Assembly: GCA_945861995.1 (NCBI GenBank)
Contig: CAMAWZ010000174.1
Location: 1 to 5,578, forward strand
Direction: 5' to 3'
DNA length: 5,578 bases
Origin: Pseudorhodobacter antarcticus
GTDB lineage: Bacteria > Pseudomonadota > Alphaproteobacteria > Rhodobacterales > Rhodobacteraceae
Shown here: positions 5,241-5,578 of the stretch, in pieces
Layout: each line of letters opens with the position of its first letter
How positions within the stretch are numbered: position 1 is the first letter of the stretch
Notes under the pieces: generated by a model
The model's input: only the letters and a program-made list of their open reading frames with translations
Database searches by the model: none
Told to the model about the DNA's origin: nothing
Made by a program: the position numbers and the translations under genes

Positions 5241-5578
5241 TTGAACGCGCCGCAGCGTATCTTAATCACAGGGGCGGGGGCGGGCATTGGCCGCGCCACC
5301 GCCCGCCTTTTTATGGCCCAAGGCTGGGATGTGGCCCTGATGGGGCGGCGCGCGCAAACCTTGCATGACACGGCGGCAGGGGCACCTGCCCTTATCCTGG
5401 CGGGTGATGTGGGCAATCTGGCCGATGTCACCGCCGCCTTTGACACCATCAAAACCCACTGGGGCCGCTTGGACGTTCTGTTCAACAATGCGGGCATTTC
5501 CGCGCCCCAAGCGCCTATTGACGAAATTGACCCCGCACAGTTTTTGGCCGTGGTGCAGACCAATATCATCGGTATGTT
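5241..5578 (+). CDS. Short-chain dehydrogenase/reductase, N-terminal part (3' part beyond window)
   Basis: 112 complete codons are visible before the edge. The frame opens after an in-frame stop at 5217-5219, and the only plausible initiator before the nucleotide-binding motif is TTG 5241; the first ATG is codon 25, past the motif. The protein reads (M)NAPQRILITGAGAGIGRATA and is a classical SDR Rossmann domain: cofactor motif TGAGAGIG (10-17), GRR (35-37) after strand 2, suggesting NADP(H) preference, D56-V57 for adenine binding, structural NNAG (82-85) and the helix-4 Asn108 of the catalytic tetrad. The catalytic Ser and YxxxK lie outside the window, so substrate and activity cannot be judged. 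Its start is 7 bases after the zeta-inhibitor stop, suggesting co-transcription, although no functional link is evident. Confidence 0.88.
   Translation, partial: MNAPQRILITGAGAGIGRATARLFMAQGWDVALMGRRAQTLHDTAAGAPALILAGDVGNLADVTAAFDTIKTHWGRLDVLFNNAGISAPQAPIDEIDPAQFLAVVQTNIIGM

Noticed and set aside
4772..5569. The minus-strand open frame of purC continues upstream to 5569, suggesting a 534-residue protein.
   Set aside because: The extra part is antisense to the zeta and SDR genes and resembles no family. The recognisable PurC N-terminus starts at ATG 4771 with a plausible promoter just upstream.
1..5578. A novel defence system, CRISPR array, retron or similar element.
   Set aside because: All genes belong to recognised housekeeping, signalling or enzyme families, and no spaced repeat array or unexplained large non-coding region is present.

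Overview
The window looks like chromosomal DNA from an alphaproteobacterium, most likely Rhodobacterales (Roseobacter/Rhodobacter group). The clearest marker is an intact gene for the zeta-type (DUF1476) F1-ATPase inhibitor, a family typical of alphaproteobacteria. The PurC with an ELARRLGV...LIN tail, the DctB/DctD pair and the generally high G+C of the coding DNA agree. No mobile element, phage gene, CRISPR array, tRNA or rRNA was seen, and no stretch over 300 bases lacks a gene.

Layout, left to right. (1) Bases 1-254, minus: the receiver domain of a DctD-type response regulator, cut by the window edge. (2) 258-2090, minus: a DctB-type sensor histidine kinase, 3 bases upstream of the regulator. 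Together they form a two-component pair probably sensing C4-dicarboxylates. (3) 2136-2804, minus: purQ. (4) 2887-3654, minus: a class I SAM-dependent methyltransferase of the Methyltransf_24 type. (5) 3656-3895, minus: purS. (6) 3965-4771, minus: a purC homologue with unusual residues at conserved positions. (7) 4772-4918: a 147-base divergent promoter region. (8) 4919-5233, plus: the zeta F1-ATPase inhibitor. (9) 5241-5578, plus: the start of a short-chain dehydrogenase/reductase, cut by the window edge.

On the minus strand, purC, purS and purQ form a purine biosynthesis run in transcription order. PurS and PurQ belong to the PurS-PurQ-PurL FGAM synthetase, and PurC acts two steps later (AIR to CAIR to SAICAR). 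The run is interrupted by a methyltransferase gene between purS and purQ. That gene is clearly poorer in G+C than purQ (142/300 versus 181/300 by hand count of five 60-base lines each), so it looks like an acquired insertion. dctB follows purQ after 45 bases and may or may not share its transcript.

No undescribed system is evident. The two points most worth following up are the foreign-looking methyltransferase inside the purS-purQ pair, apparently using a Shine-Dalgarno sequence in the end of purS, and the divergent PurC, which lacks several normally invariant residues and has a tandem 12-base duplication near its C-terminus.
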